Assembly (NCBI GenBank): GCA_964542535.1
Contig: CAZIUE010000006.1
Location: 145,363-209,362 of the forward strand
Source of the DNA: Pseudopelobacter sp964542535
GTDB taxonomy: Bacteria > Desulfobacterota > Desulfuromonadia > Geobacterales > Pseudopelobacteraceae
Length of the DNA: 64,000 bases
Reading direction: 5' to 3'
The notes below the pieces were generated by a model that did not search any database, was not told where the DNA came from, and worked only from the letters and a program-made list of their open reading frames with translations. How positions within the stretch are numbered: position 1 is the stretch's first letter; every line of letters starts with the position of its first letter. This document shows positions 23,819 through 32,183 of this stretch, piece by piece. Made by a program: the position numbers and the translations under genes.

Positions 23819-24580
23819 ATGCTTGTCGTTGACAGACTTCATTTTTCCATCGATGGGAAGCCGATCCTTGACGGCATTACGGCCTGTTTCGAGCCTCACG
23901 GAATTCACGGCATCATCGGGCCGAACGGCTCAGGCAAGTCTACCCTTCTGAAGACTATCTGCCGTCTGTGGGCGCCCCGGTCCGGCTCCGTGCTGCTTGA
24001 CGGCAGGAATGTGAAGGATGTCCCGCGCAAGGAACTGAGCTCGCTGATCACTCTGGTGCCGCAGAACACCGGCATCGTGTTCCCCCTGACGGTTTTCGAG
24101 GTGGTTGCCATGGGGCGCAACCCGCATCTGGGTCGCTTCGACGGACTGGGTCGCAGGGACCGGGAGGTCATCGACCAGGCCCTGCGCCAGACAAATATCC
24201 ACGCCTTGAAAGACCGGAACATCAACGAACTGTCGGGAGGGGAGGGGCAACTGGCCGTGATCGCCAGAGCCATCGCCACGGAGGCGCCCCTGATCCTGCT
24301 GGATGAGCCGACCTCGGAGCTGGACGTCAGGCATACGCTGGAAATCATCAAGCTGCTGCGGCAGCTCCGGGAGCAGGGAAAGACCATCCTGGTTACCATC
24401 CACGACCTGAATCTGGCCAGAAAGTTGTGTGATACAATTACGATACTCTGCCACGGCCGGCTGTTTTTTTCCGGCCTGCCGGAACAGGCCTTTTCCGGAG
24501 ACAACATCAGGCAGGTCTTTCAGGTTAACGTGAGGGAGTACACGCACAATGGAACACCTTTCCTGGATTTCTATTCCTGA
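23819..24580 (+). CDS. ABC transporter ATPase, BtuD/FhuC type
   Basis: A 253-residue ATPase that powers a type II importer of the vitamin B12/iron-siderophore class. Walker A is GPNGSGKST, the signature is LSGGEGQ, Walker B is LILLDEPTSELD, and the switch histidine is in VTIHDLNLA. The start at 23819 (MLVVDRLHFSIDGKP) gives the normal family length. Its C-terminus overlaps the next gene by 32 bases. With the following binding protein and permease it forms a complete importer. Cobalamin is the likely cargo given an AdoCbl enzyme just upstream and three cobalamin riboswitches in the window, but ferric siderophores or heme cannot be excluded. Confidence 0.85.
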   Translation: MLVVDRLHFSIDGKPILDGITACFEPHGIHGIIGPNGSGKSTLLKTICRLWAPRSGSVLLDGRNVKDVPRKELSSLITLVPQNTGIVFPLTVFEVVAMGRNPHLGRFDGLGRRDREVIDQALRQTNIHALKDRNINELSGGEGQLAVIARAIATEAPLILLDEPTSELDVRHTLEIIKLLRQLREQGKTILVTIHDLNLARKLCDTITILCHGRLFFSGLPEQAFSGDNIRQVFQVNVREYTHNGTPFLDFYS

Positions 24581-25625
24581 CGCCTTGGGCGGATTCGGCA
24601 GGAGGGGGCGCTCGCTGCTGCTCGGCCTGCTGCTCGCCTGGGGGCTGTTGGTGCAGGCCGCGGCGGCGGCCGCCGTGCCTGCCGGTACCCCCCCCCTGGA
24701 TCCGAACCGGCTGAAAAGCGACCTGAGTCTGGCCAGGGGCACGGTCAGGGAGAATGCCCCCTGGCCGCGGAAGATGCGCTACGGTTACGACCGGTACGAT
24801 CACGTAACCGACAGCCTGCGCAGGGAAACACGCAGCGTCGTCATCGCCCGGAAGCCGCGACGGATCATCCCCCATGCGGTGGGGGTGGCGGAGATACTCT
24901 GGGCCATCTGCCCCCGTGAACGACTGGTGGCCTTCAACGATATCACCGCCGACCCGGACTCGAGCTTCATCGCCGACAGCGTGCGCCGGCGGGGGCCGAT
25001 CTTCAGAACCGCGCAGACGGAGCTGGTGATCGGTTATCGTCCCGACCTGGTCTTCACCGTGTTCTATTCCGGGGCCGAGTTCAAGGAGAAGCTCCGTCAG
25101 GCCCGCATCCCCAGCTTTGATCTGGGACATTTCGGGAGTATGGAGTCGGTCAGGGAGCAGATCCTGCTCATCGGCCGGATCATCGGCGAGGAGGGGAATG
25201 CCCGGGCCCTGATCAGGATCGTGGATGACAGGATGCGGGAGCTCAGGCGCAGGATTCCCCGAAGACAATCTCCCCTGCGCATCCTGTACTACGACGAGGG
25301 GGGGTATGTTCCCGGCAGAACGTCCAACTTCAGCTCCATCTGCTCCATGATCGGCGCCGTCAATGTGGGGGCGGAGCAGGGGATCACCTCCTGGTCGCGC
25401 ATCGATTACGAGACCCTGCTCAGGTGGAACCCGGACGTCATCATCGTTCCCGCCCGGGGCAGGCTCAAAGAGCTGCTCATGTCCAACCGGCTGCTGTCCC
25501 ATTCGCGGGCCGTCAGGGGCGGTTCCGTCCATACCGTCCCCGACGTGTATCTGCGGGCCACATCCCAGTACATGCTGCTGAGCGCCAACTACCTGGCCGG
25601 CGTCATCTACCGCGCGCCCCGCTGA
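24549..25625 (+). CDS. Periplasmic binding protein, BtuF/FepB-like
   Basis: A 358-residue binding protein of the helical-backbone class used by B12 and siderophore importers. The N-terminus has an unusually long leader before the hydrophobic signal (GRSLLLGLLLAWGLLVQAAA), perhaps because translation is coupled to the overlapping ATPase gene. The mature part has the two lobes RIIPHAVGVAEILWAICPRE and DYETLLRWNPDVIIVPARGR, joined by a long helix around ESVREQILLIGRIIGEEGNA. It precedes the permease gene by six bases. Ligand identity is inferred from context only. Confidence 0.8.
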   Translation: MEHLSWISIPDALGGFGRRGRSLLLGLLLAWGLLVQAAAAAAVPAGTPPLDPNRLKSDLSLARGTVRENAPWPRKMRYGYDRYDHVTDSLRRETRSVVIARKPRRIIPHAVGVAEILWAICPRERLVAFNDITADPDSSFIADSVRRRGPIFRTAQTELVIGYRPDLVFTVFYSGAEFKEKLRQARIPSFDLGHFGSMESVREQILLIGRIIGEEGNARALIRIVDDRMRELRRRIPRRQSPLRILYYDEGGYVPGRTSNFSSICSMIGAVNVGAEQGITSWSRIDYETLLRWNPDVIIVPARGRLKELLMSNRLLSHSRAVRGGSVHTVPDVYLRATSQYMLLSANYLAGVIYRAPR

Positions 25626-25631
25626 CATCCC

Positions 25632-26660
25632 ATGCGCACCAGAGACCTGCTCATATTTTCGGCCCTGGCCGCCCTGATCGTCGCGGGGGGAGTGATTTCC
25701 CTGTCATCGGGCTCATGGCCGATCGCCCCCTCCCGCGTGCCCCTGGTCATCCTGTCCCGGCTGGGGCTGTACGCCGGCGCAATCAGCGAGGTGGAGGCCG
25801 CCATCATCTGGGACGGCCGGCTTCCGCGCTTCCTGGTGGCGCTGCTGGTGGGATTCTCCCTGGGAGGGGCGGGTGCGATTATGCAGGGGATCTTCAAGAA
25901 TCCCATGGCCAGTCCCGGCGTGATGGGCATCGATTCCGGCGCTGCCCTGGGCGCCGTGCTGGCCATTTTCCTGGGGCTGGCCGCACATTCGCTGGTGGCG
26001 CTCCCCTGCGCCGCGATCCTGTTTTCGCTGCTGACCCTGGTGATGGTGTTCGCCATCGCCACTTCGGGCGGGCGCACCTCGGTCTCGACGCTGCTGCTGG
26101 CCGGCATAGCGCTCAACCTGGTGTTCGGAGCTTTGACCTCGTTTGTCATCACTCTGGGCACCCGGGAGTTCGACGTGGGGCGGGTGATCATCAACTGGCT
26201 GATGGGTGATCTGAACAACCGCTCCTGGGAACATGTGCAGATCGTGGCGCCCACGACGGTGGTCGCCCTGCTGGGGACTCTCTTCTTTGCCCGTGATCTC
26301 AACCTGCTCATGCTCGGGGAGGAGACCGCGGCAAACCTGGGGGTCAACATCCGGCGTGCCCGCAACGGCCTGCTGTTCTTTTCCTCCATCGAGACCGGCG
26401 GCGCCATTGCCGTGTCCGGGGTTATCGGTTTCGTCGGCCTGGTGGCGCCGCACATCATGCGCGGCATCATGGGGCCGGACAACCGCAGGCTGGTGTTCTC
26501 CTCCGGCATGCTGGCGGCGGTGTTCATCATCTACGCGGACCTGTTCGTTCGGCTGATCGTGACGGTTGACCTGAAAGTGGGTATCGTCACCTCCATGCTG
26601 GGAGGTCCGTTTTTCCTCTACCTCATCGTCAAACACCGGAAGCAGTTCGAATACATCTGA
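25632..26660 (+). CDS. ABC transporter permease, FecCD/BtuC family
   Basis: A 342-residue inner-membrane permease with about nine to ten hydrophobic segments. The family motifs are plain: RLPRFLVALLVGFSLGGAGA, then GIFKNPMASPGVMGIDSGAA, LGVNIRRARNGLLFF and VIGFVGLVAPHIMRGIMGPD. It completes the importer with the two preceding genes and presumably works as a homodimer. A perfect 12-base palindrome GACCGGCCGGTC (26661-26672) follows the stop; the MoxR gene starts 73 bases later with no terminator between, so transcription probably continues. Confidence 0.9.
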   Translation: MRTRDLLIFSALAALIVAGGVISLSSGSWPIAPSRVPLVILSRLGLYAGAISEVEAAIIWDGRLPRFLVALLVGFSLGGAGAIMQGIFKNPMASPGVMGIDSGAALGAVLAIFLGLAAHSLVALPCAAILFSLLTLVMVFAIATSGGRTSVSTLLLAGIALNLVFGALTSFVITLGTREFDVGRVIINWLMGDLNNRSWEHVQIVAPTTVVALLGTLFFARDLNLLMLGEETAANLGVNIRRARNGLLFFSSIETGGAIAVSGVIGFVGLVAPHIMRGIMGPDNRRLVFSSGMLAAVFIIYADLFVRLIVTVDLKVGIVTSMLGGPFFLYLIVKHRKQFEYI

Positions 26661-26733
26661 GACCGGCCGGTCACTGCCGGGGGGCGGCGATTGCGGCATG
26701 TTCCGCCGCGCGGCTATCACAACGGGAAGGCAC

Positions 26734-27756
26734 ATGCGGGAACGAAACGGAGACGACGCGGGGAGCGGGGAGCTTTTTGAACGGTACGCCGACAAGCTCA
26801 AGCGCATACGGGCTGAAATAGCCCAGGTGGTTATCGGGCAGGAGGAGATGATCAGCCTGATGATCCATGCGCTCCTTTCCAAGGGGCACATACTGCTGGA
26901 GGGAGTTCCGGGGCTGGCCAAAAGCCTCGCGGTGGAGACCTTTGCCCGGGTGATCGGCGGTAATTTCAAGCGGTTCCAGTTCACCCCCGACAAGATGCCC
27001 AGCGACATAACCGGCACCATGGTATGGAACGAGAAGGAAGAGACCTTTGACTTCCATGCCGGCCCAATCTTCTGCAATATCTTCCTGGCCGACGAGATCA
27101 ACCGGGCGTCCCCCAAGGTGCAGTCGGCCCTGCTGCAAGCGATGCAGGAGAAGGAGGTCACCGTCGAATGCACGCGCTACGACATTCCCCGTCCCTTCAT
27201 GGTGCTTGCCACCGAGAACCCCATCGAGCAGATCGGCACCTATCCCCTGGCCGAGGCCCAGGTGGACCGGTTCATGGTCAAGTACGACGTCGGCTATCCC
27301 CTGAAGGAGGAGGAGCTGGAGCTTATCCAGCGCAAGAACAGCAACTTCGACCAGCTGAAGAACGACGTACACACAATACTCACCCTGGACGACATCACCG
27401 CCATCCAGCGCCTGATCCATGAACAGGTGCGGGTCGGCCCGAAGGTCATGAACTACATTTTGAACATCTGCATCGCTACACGCCCCCGCGATACCTACGC
27501 CTCTCAGGAGTTCGAAGCGGACATCCACCGCTACATCAGGCTGGGAGCATCGCCCCGGGCGTCGGAATCGCTGCTGGCGCTGGCAAAAGCCCATGCCTTC
27601 GGCCAGCGGCGAGACTTTGTCAGCTTTGACGATGTGGTCACCTGCGCCCGGCATGTGCTCAGGCACCGCATCCTGCTCAACAGCAGCGCGCTGTCGCAGC
27701 AGATCAGCACCGACGATCTGGTCCGGGAAATCCTCAAAATGGTTCGCCCCTACTGA
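26734..27756 (+). CDS. moxR: MoxR-family AAA+ ATPase
   Basis: A 340-residue MoxR ATPase, a chaperone-like remodelling enzyme that works with von Willebrand A proteins to mature or activate enzymes. Walker A is GVPGLAKS, Walker B is IFLADEINRASPKVQ, sensor 1 lies in MVLATENPIEQIGTYPL, and the lid domain contains GASPRASESLLALAKAHA. It heads a six-gene set whose order (ATPase, DUF58, large exported protein, VWA, small anchored protein, VWA) matches mxaRSACKL of methylotrophs, where the operon is required for calcium insertion into periplasmic methanol dehydrogenase. Here there is no methanol dehydrogenase, and the nearest exported enzyme is the ammonia-lyase. Confidence 0.9.
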   Translation: MRERNGDDAGSGELFERYADKLKRIRAEIAQVVIGQEEMISLMIHALLSKGHILLEGVPGLAKSLAVETFARVIGGNFKRFQFTPDKMPSDITGTMVWNEKEETFDFHAGPIFCNIFLADEINRASPKVQSALLQAMQEKEVTVECTRYDIPRPFMVLATENPIEQIGTYPLAEAQVDRFMVKYDVGYPLKEEELELIQRKNSNFDQLKNDVHTILTLDDITAIQRLIHEQVRVGPKVMNYILNICIATRPRDTYASQEFEADIHRYIRLGASPRASESLLALAKAHAFGQRRDFVSFDDVVTCARHVLRHRILLNSSALSQQISTDDLVREILKMVRPY

Positions 27757-27761
27757 CGCCC

Positions 27762-28661
27762 ATGGTCAAGACGGAAAAGGAACTGCTTTCCAAGAAAGAG
27801 CTGCTGGAGCTCTTCATCGACCACCGGGTGCATTCTCCCTTTCCCGGCGATTGGGAGAGTACCTACAAAGGATTGGGGTACGAGTTCTGGGCCCTCAGGG
27901 AATTCGAGGCCGGCGACCCGTTCCGGAACATCGACTGGAAGGCCACGGCACGCACCGGGAAGTTCTTCGTGCGGGAGTTCCTTGCCGAGAGCTACTTCAA
28001 CGTCATGCTCCTCTACGACATCAGCTCGTCGGTACGTTTCGGCAGAAAGGAACTGCTCCAGGCGCACATCGCCGTCTCCCTGGCCTACAGCGCCATACTG
28101 GGCAACAACGGCTGCGGCCTGATCCTCTTCGCGGACGACATCATCCGGTTCGTTCCGCCACGCATGGGCAGGGCCCATTTCATGGAAATCCTGGACGCCA
28201 TCGTGCGGGCCGAACTGGCCGGCCGCGGCGCCACCGATCTGGACGCCGCCCTGGCCAAGCTGATCAACGAGGTTCCGGAAAGCCTTGCCTTCGTCCTGTC
28301 CGATTTCATGTATCCGCTTGACATCAGCTACAGCTTTCACCGCACGCAGCACGGAAGCGGCCGGCACGAGGTCAGGGCGATCCAGGTGCTTGAAGAGTGC
28401 GAGATCGAGTTGCCTCCCCATTCGCGGGGTATTCTGCCGCTCTATGACTATGAGAGCGGCAGGACCGTGGAACTGGATCTGGGTAAATGGAAATCCTATA
28501 ACGCAGCCATGGCCCGCACGCGCCAGGCTGCCGCGGAGCGCCTGAAACGGGCCGGTATCCCTATGGTTACCCTCAGCCCGGCGGACGATTTCGTCCCCAT
28601 CCTCAATGAATTCATGAAGAGCCCCGTTTCACGCTCCTCCACAGGGGTACGCATGCCATGA
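27762..28661 (+). CDS. DUF58 domain protein (MxaS-like)
   Basis: A 299-residue soluble DUF58 protein. The family motif GLGYEFWALREFEAGDPFRN followed by IDWKATARTGKFFVREF lies at about 38-75; a VWA-like fold follows with NVMLLYDISSSVRFG at about 85-100, where DxSxS is a partial MIDAS. It is five bases downstream of moxR and overlaps the next gene by four. In methylotrophs the equivalent MxaS is needed for methanol dehydrogenase maturation; DUF58 partners of MoxR ATPases generally act as adaptors to a target. Confidence 0.85.
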   Translation: MVKTEKELLSKKELLELFIDHRVHSPFPGDWESTYKGLGYEFWALREFEAGDPFRNIDWKATARTGKFFVREFLAESYFNVMLLYDISSSVRFGRKELLQAHIAVSLAYSAILGNNGCGLILFADDIIRFVPPRMGRAHFMEILDAIVRAELAGRGATDLDAALAKLINEVPESLAFVLSDFMYPLDISYSFHRTQHGSGRHEVRAIQVLEECEIELPPHSRGILPLYDYESGRTVELDLGKWKSYNAAMARTRQAAAERLKRAGIPMVTLSPADDFVPILNEFMKSPVSRSSTGVRMP

Positions 28662-30298
28662 CGGTACGTTTTGGAACCTTTTGTTCGCTGATCCTGCTCC
28701 TTGCCGCCCTGCTGGCCGGAGACGTTTCCGAGGCCGGGGCCAGGGCCGCCACCTTTTCCTTTGACTCGATCTGGTTTTATCGTGACGGAACCAGGATCGT
28801 CCCGGAGATCGGCGCGACATGGCTCACGGTAGTCTTCGACCCACGCTCCATCCCCGAGGACACCGGCTTCGGTGCCGTCGATGCTTCCGTCGATGCCGCC
28901 GCCGCTGCCGGTGGTGACGGTGCCCCCACTGGTGCGCAGGTCAGCGACCCGGCCGGCGACTTCATCAAGAAGAAGGCCCGGGCCATGCTCAGGGCCAACC
29001 GGCGCCTGAGCGAGTTTCTCTATGACCCCAACCTGGCCCCGAACGCCTGTTTCCTCAGGATGCGCAGCGGACTGAAGCTCCCCGAGATCAGGCAGCTGAT
29101 CAGCCGCCTGGGACGGGACGGGAGCATCGCCTACGTCCACCCCACCATGGTCATCAACGGCAAGAGCTACGCCTATTTCAACTCCTTCGAGCTGCACTGG
29201 AAGACCGGTACCCCCGAGGCGCAGCGGAAATCCCTGCTGCTGGCGGCCCGGGCGGCTCTCGATCCCGAGGATCCGAAGGGGGGGCGTTATACGGTCAATG
29301 TGGCCAGGATCCCCTTTTTCAAGGCGCTCAACCTGCTGGCCGAAGACATCCGGGTGCTCAGGGTGACCCCCCACCTGGTGGAGGTGAAACCGTCCATCAG
29401 CGCCCGGCTGTCCCTGCTCATGAACGGGGGCAACATCGGCGACGGCATCCCCTTTACCCTGACCATCGCCTTCACCGAGCGGGTGAAGATCGATCCCAGC
29501 TCCATTGCCACGATCAATCTGCGGCCGCCGGAACTTCAGAAAGAGCTCTTCGAGTGCAGCTTCGACCCCTATGACTATGCCGGCGCCGTTGCCACGAGCC
29601 CGATCGTCATCACCGGCCGGATGGCACTGTACGCTCCGGGCGAATTCAAGCTCCCGCCGATCAGGGTCAGCTATTCCTGTCCTTCCTGCTCCGACAGCGG
29701 CGTGCGGACCATCGAGACGGAGCCGGTGCCGTTCAGGGTCTCGTCGATCATTCCCCGGGTCGCATCGGAGAACCGCCTGGTCGTTCCGACCGATCCGGTC
29801 GCCCCCCCATTCCACCACGATCAGTTGCGGCGCCAGTCCCTGCGCTACCTCTTCGTTGCCCTGCTCTGCTTTGCCGGGATTATTCCCGGCGTCGTCTGGT
29901 GCATGTCCCTGCGTCCCCGGCTGGCGGAGGAACGCAACCTGCGGGACGAGCGCAGGAAGGCTCTTCAGCTGGCCGGCAGGTTGCGCGTGCTGCTGCTGGA
30001 CCAGGCGCCCGTTCCCCACTGGAGATACCTGGAGGAGGTGGGCGGCCTGCTGCGCGAATATCTGCTGCTGCTCTACGGTATCGAGCCCCGCTACCGGGGG
30101 GGGAGTGGCCGGCGTTTCATGGAGACCCTTGGAGATGAGCTGCCCCGGGAGTGCGTTGCCCCCCTGACGGCCCTCTTCGCCGCCATCGACGACGGCGTAG
30201 CCCTGGAGATGGAGCAGCATCCGGATATGGAACGGCTGCAGCGCGACCTCATGGAGATCGTGGATCGTGTCGCCCGCGATGACGCGGGCCGCTGGTAG
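28658..30298 (+). CDS. Exported, membrane-anchored protein in the mxaA position
   Basis: A 546-residue protein with a Sec signal peptide (residues 1-28, SEAGARA-AT) and one C-terminal membrane segment (about 390-412, LRYLFVALLCFAGIIPGVVW), leaving a large periplasmic part and a cytoplasmic tail of about 130 residues. The periplasmic part contains beta-rich stretches such as PFTLTIAFTERVKIDPSSIA and FKLPPIRVSYSCPSCSDSGV, where two cysteines might form a disulfide. The topology resembles BatD/MxaA-type partners of VWA proteins. It overlaps the DUF58 gene by four bases. Family assignment is by position and topology rather than by a clear motif. Confidence 0.6.
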   Translation: MTVRFGTFCSLILLLAALLAGDVSEAGARAATFSFDSIWFYRDGTRIVPEIGATWLTVVFDPRSIPEDTGFGAVDASVDAAAAAGGDGAPTGAQVSDPAGDFIKKKARAMLRANRRLSEFLYDPNLAPNACFLRMRSGLKLPEIRQLISRLGRDGSIAYVHPTMVINGKSYAYFNSFELHWKTGTPEAQRKSLLLAARAALDPEDPKGGRYTVNVARIPFFKALNLLAEDIRVLRVTPHLVEVKPSISARLSLLMNGGNIGDGIPFTLTIAFTERVKIDPSSIATINLRPPELQKELFECSFDPYDYAGAVATSPIVITGRMALYAPGEFKLPPIRVSYSCPSCSDSGVRTIETEPVPFRVSSIIPRVASENRLVVPTDPVAPPFHHDQLRRQSLRYLFVALLCFAGIIPGVVWCMSLRPRLAEERNLRDERRKALQLAGRLRVLLLDQAPVPHWRYLEEVGGLLREYLLLLYGIEPRYRGGSGRRFMETLGDELPRECVAPLTALFAAIDDGVALEMEQHPDMERLQRDLMEIVDRVARDDAGRW

Positions 30299-30304
30299 AT
30301 TGCC

Positions 30305-31408
30305 GTGAGCATCCAGTATCCCTGGGCGCTGGCGCTCCTCCTCCTGCTGCCGCCGGCATTCGCGGCCAGCAGGAGGCGCGGCCCCCGCACCGGCTTTTCC
30401 TGGGTCGCTGCCCTGGAGAGCGACGTGCGGCCCGGCCTGTTCAAGGCCTATGGCGGCGATCTTCTGGCCGCCGGCGCCATGGTCCTGCTCGTTCTGGCCG
30501 TGGCGAACGTGCAGTACTCCAGCTACTGGCAGAAGTCGTATCCCGAGTCCCGCTGGATCATGCTGGTGCAGGACCTGTCCGGCTCCATGGGGCGTCCCGG
30601 CAACGACAGCGGCACCCAGACCCTGGGGGATGTGGCTCTTGATGGGGCCTCCTCCTTCATCGACATGCGCGGCAAGGACGACCTGATCGGCATCATCGCC
30701 TTTTCCGACGTGGCGCAGCTGGTGGCGCCCCCCTCCTTCGACCGGGAGATCCTCAAGAAGAAGCTGGAGCTTTTGAGGAGACGGAACGACTCGACCCTGT
30801 TCCGGGATCTGGTCCTGGGGGGAGAGACCAATGCCTCCTATGCCACCTGGCTCGCGCTGTGCGTCTTCTTCATGTTTCTTCCCGAGGAGAACCAGCCCTC
30901 CTACGAGCAGATCAACGATATGCGCTATGCGCTGATGGGCCGCAGCGGCACTCCCCTGCATATCCCCTCGCAGCTGAGCGACATTCATTTCGGTCGGGGA
31001 ATGGCCATCGTGCTCTTTACGGACGGCCGCATCGAATCGAGCCAGGGGGGAGGGGACGCGGAGAGCGGTCTGCTCAACTTCGTCAACGTGGTGAACCTGG
31101 TGCGGCGCCTGGGCATACGGCTCTACCTCGTGGTGGTAGGGGGGGACGTCACCAGCGACGTGCGCCAGGCCCTGGAGGAACCGGTGAACGGCTCCGCTGC
31201 CGGCCATGTGTTCGCCATGCCCCGCTCCCTGGACAGGGAACGGATCTCCGCCGTGTACGGGAGCATCAACACCATGGAGAAGAACCGGCTGCTGGTGAAG
31301 CTGGAAAAGCGGAAAAAGGATACCAGGGGACCGCTGGCGCTGGCGTCAGCCGCCATGCTGGCGGCCTATTGTCTCGTGCGGGTGCTCCCCGCCACGCGAA
31401 GGATCTGA
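30305..31408 (+). CDS. VWA domain membrane protein (MxaC/BatA-like)
   Basis: A 367-residue protein with two N-terminal membrane segments (residues about 6-21 and 49-67), a von Willebrand A domain and a final membrane segment near residues 342-360. The metal-dependent adhesion site is intact: DLSGSMG at about 89-95, a following threonine (QTLGDVALDG region) and an aspartate in FTDGRIESS. The start codon is GTG. Such proteins present a VWA domain, which in the Bat and Mxa systems works with the MoxR ATPase. It holds the mxaC position of the six-gene set. Confidence 0.8.
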   Translation: MSIQYPWALALLLLLPPAFAASRRRGPRTGFSWVAALESDVRPGLFKAYGGDLLAAGAMVLLVLAVANVQYSSYWQKSYPESRWIMLVQDLSGSMGRPGNDSGTQTLGDVALDGASSFIDMRGKDDLIGIIAFSDVAQLVAPPSFDREILKKKLELLRRRNDSTLFRDLVLGGETNASYATWLALCVFFMFLPEENQPSYEQINDMRYALMGRSGTPLHIPSQLSDIHFGRGMAIVLFTDGRIESSQGGGDAESGLLNFVNVVNLVRRLGIRLYLVVVGGDVTSDVRQALEEPVNGSAAGHVFAMPRSLDRERISAVYGSINTMEKNRLLVKLEKRKKDTRGPLALASAAMLAAYCLVRVLPATRRI

Positions 31409-31411
31409 ACC

Positions 31412-32170
31412 ATGAAGAAGAAAACCCGTATCTGCATGGCGCTCGTCGTTCTCCTGTCCGTTGCCCTCGGGGCGGCGGGGATCTACCTGAGCCGCGAGTA
31501 CCGTACCGCGAAGGAGCGGGAGGCTGCCGACAGGCAGTTACAGACACGCCTTCGCGAGGCTGACGCCATAACCGAGGACACCGACGCCGTGGCCGCCTAC
31601 AAGAAACTCTCTCCAGCGCTCCCCGAGATCCAGTTGCGCATCGTGCAGCGGCAATGGCGTATCGCCCTGGAGCAACTGAGCTACCTGCGGCGGGCCCGGA
31701 GCAACAGTGAACTGAAGAACGAGAGCGCGGTGTACGACGGCAGGCTCGCGCGGCTGCTGGACGAGATCGTGGAACGCAGCGGCGCTACCCTGGCGGACGC
31801 TCCCTCCCTGCGGCCCGATATCGTCTGGCGCCTGTACAACACGTCCGGGGCCGCGAAGGTGCTGAGCGCGCTGGTGATGCTGGAAAGCGAGCAGAACGCC
31901 GACAAGGTGCAGGGGGTCATGCGCGACGCACTGGCGGATTTCAAGGCCGCCATCGAAGCCGTGGACAGGGCCGGCGTGTCCCCCCGGTACAGGAACGTTC
32001 CCCGCTGGAACTTCGAGGTGCTCAACGGAGAGGAGAATGTCCGGAAGTTCGAGGTTTCCATGACCGACGCGGAAAAGAACCAGGCGCTGAAGGAAAACCT
32101 GGAGACGCTGATCCCCGACATCGGCGGCTATGCGCCCGGTGAGCCCCTGGAGACGCGGGTGAAGAAATGA
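31412..32170 (+). CDS. Small membrane-anchored protein in the mxaK position
   Basis: A 252-residue protein with one N-terminal membrane anchor (residues about 7-25, ICMALVVLLSVALGAAGIYL). The remainder is mostly helical and charged (SYLRRARSNSELKNESAVYD, VQGVMRDALADFKAAIEAVD), resembling a TPR-like or coiled scaffold, and is probably periplasmic. No catalytic motif is visible. It lies three bases after the first VWA gene and 13 before the second. The assignment to the MxaK place rests on gene order, length class and topology. Confidence 0.55.
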   Translation: MKKKTRICMALVVLLSVALGAAGIYLSREYRTAKEREAADRQLQTRLREADAITEDTDAVAAYKKLSPALPEIQLRIVQRQWRIALEQLSYLRRARSNSELKNESAVYDGRLARLLDEIVERSGATLADAPSLRPDIVWRLYNTSGAAKVLSALVMLESEQNADKVQGVMRDALADFKAAIEAVDRAGVSPRYRNVPRWNFEVLNGEENVRKFEVSMTDAEKNQALKENLETLIPDIGGYAPGEPLETRVKK

Positions 32171-32183
32171 AGGCCCGGCTGCC

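Noticed and set aside
28496..31207. A 903-codon minus-strand frame across the DUF58/VWA genes
   Set aside because: It lies opposite three well-supported genes with tight operon overlaps and shows no known domain; its low-complexity composition is that of a shadow frame.
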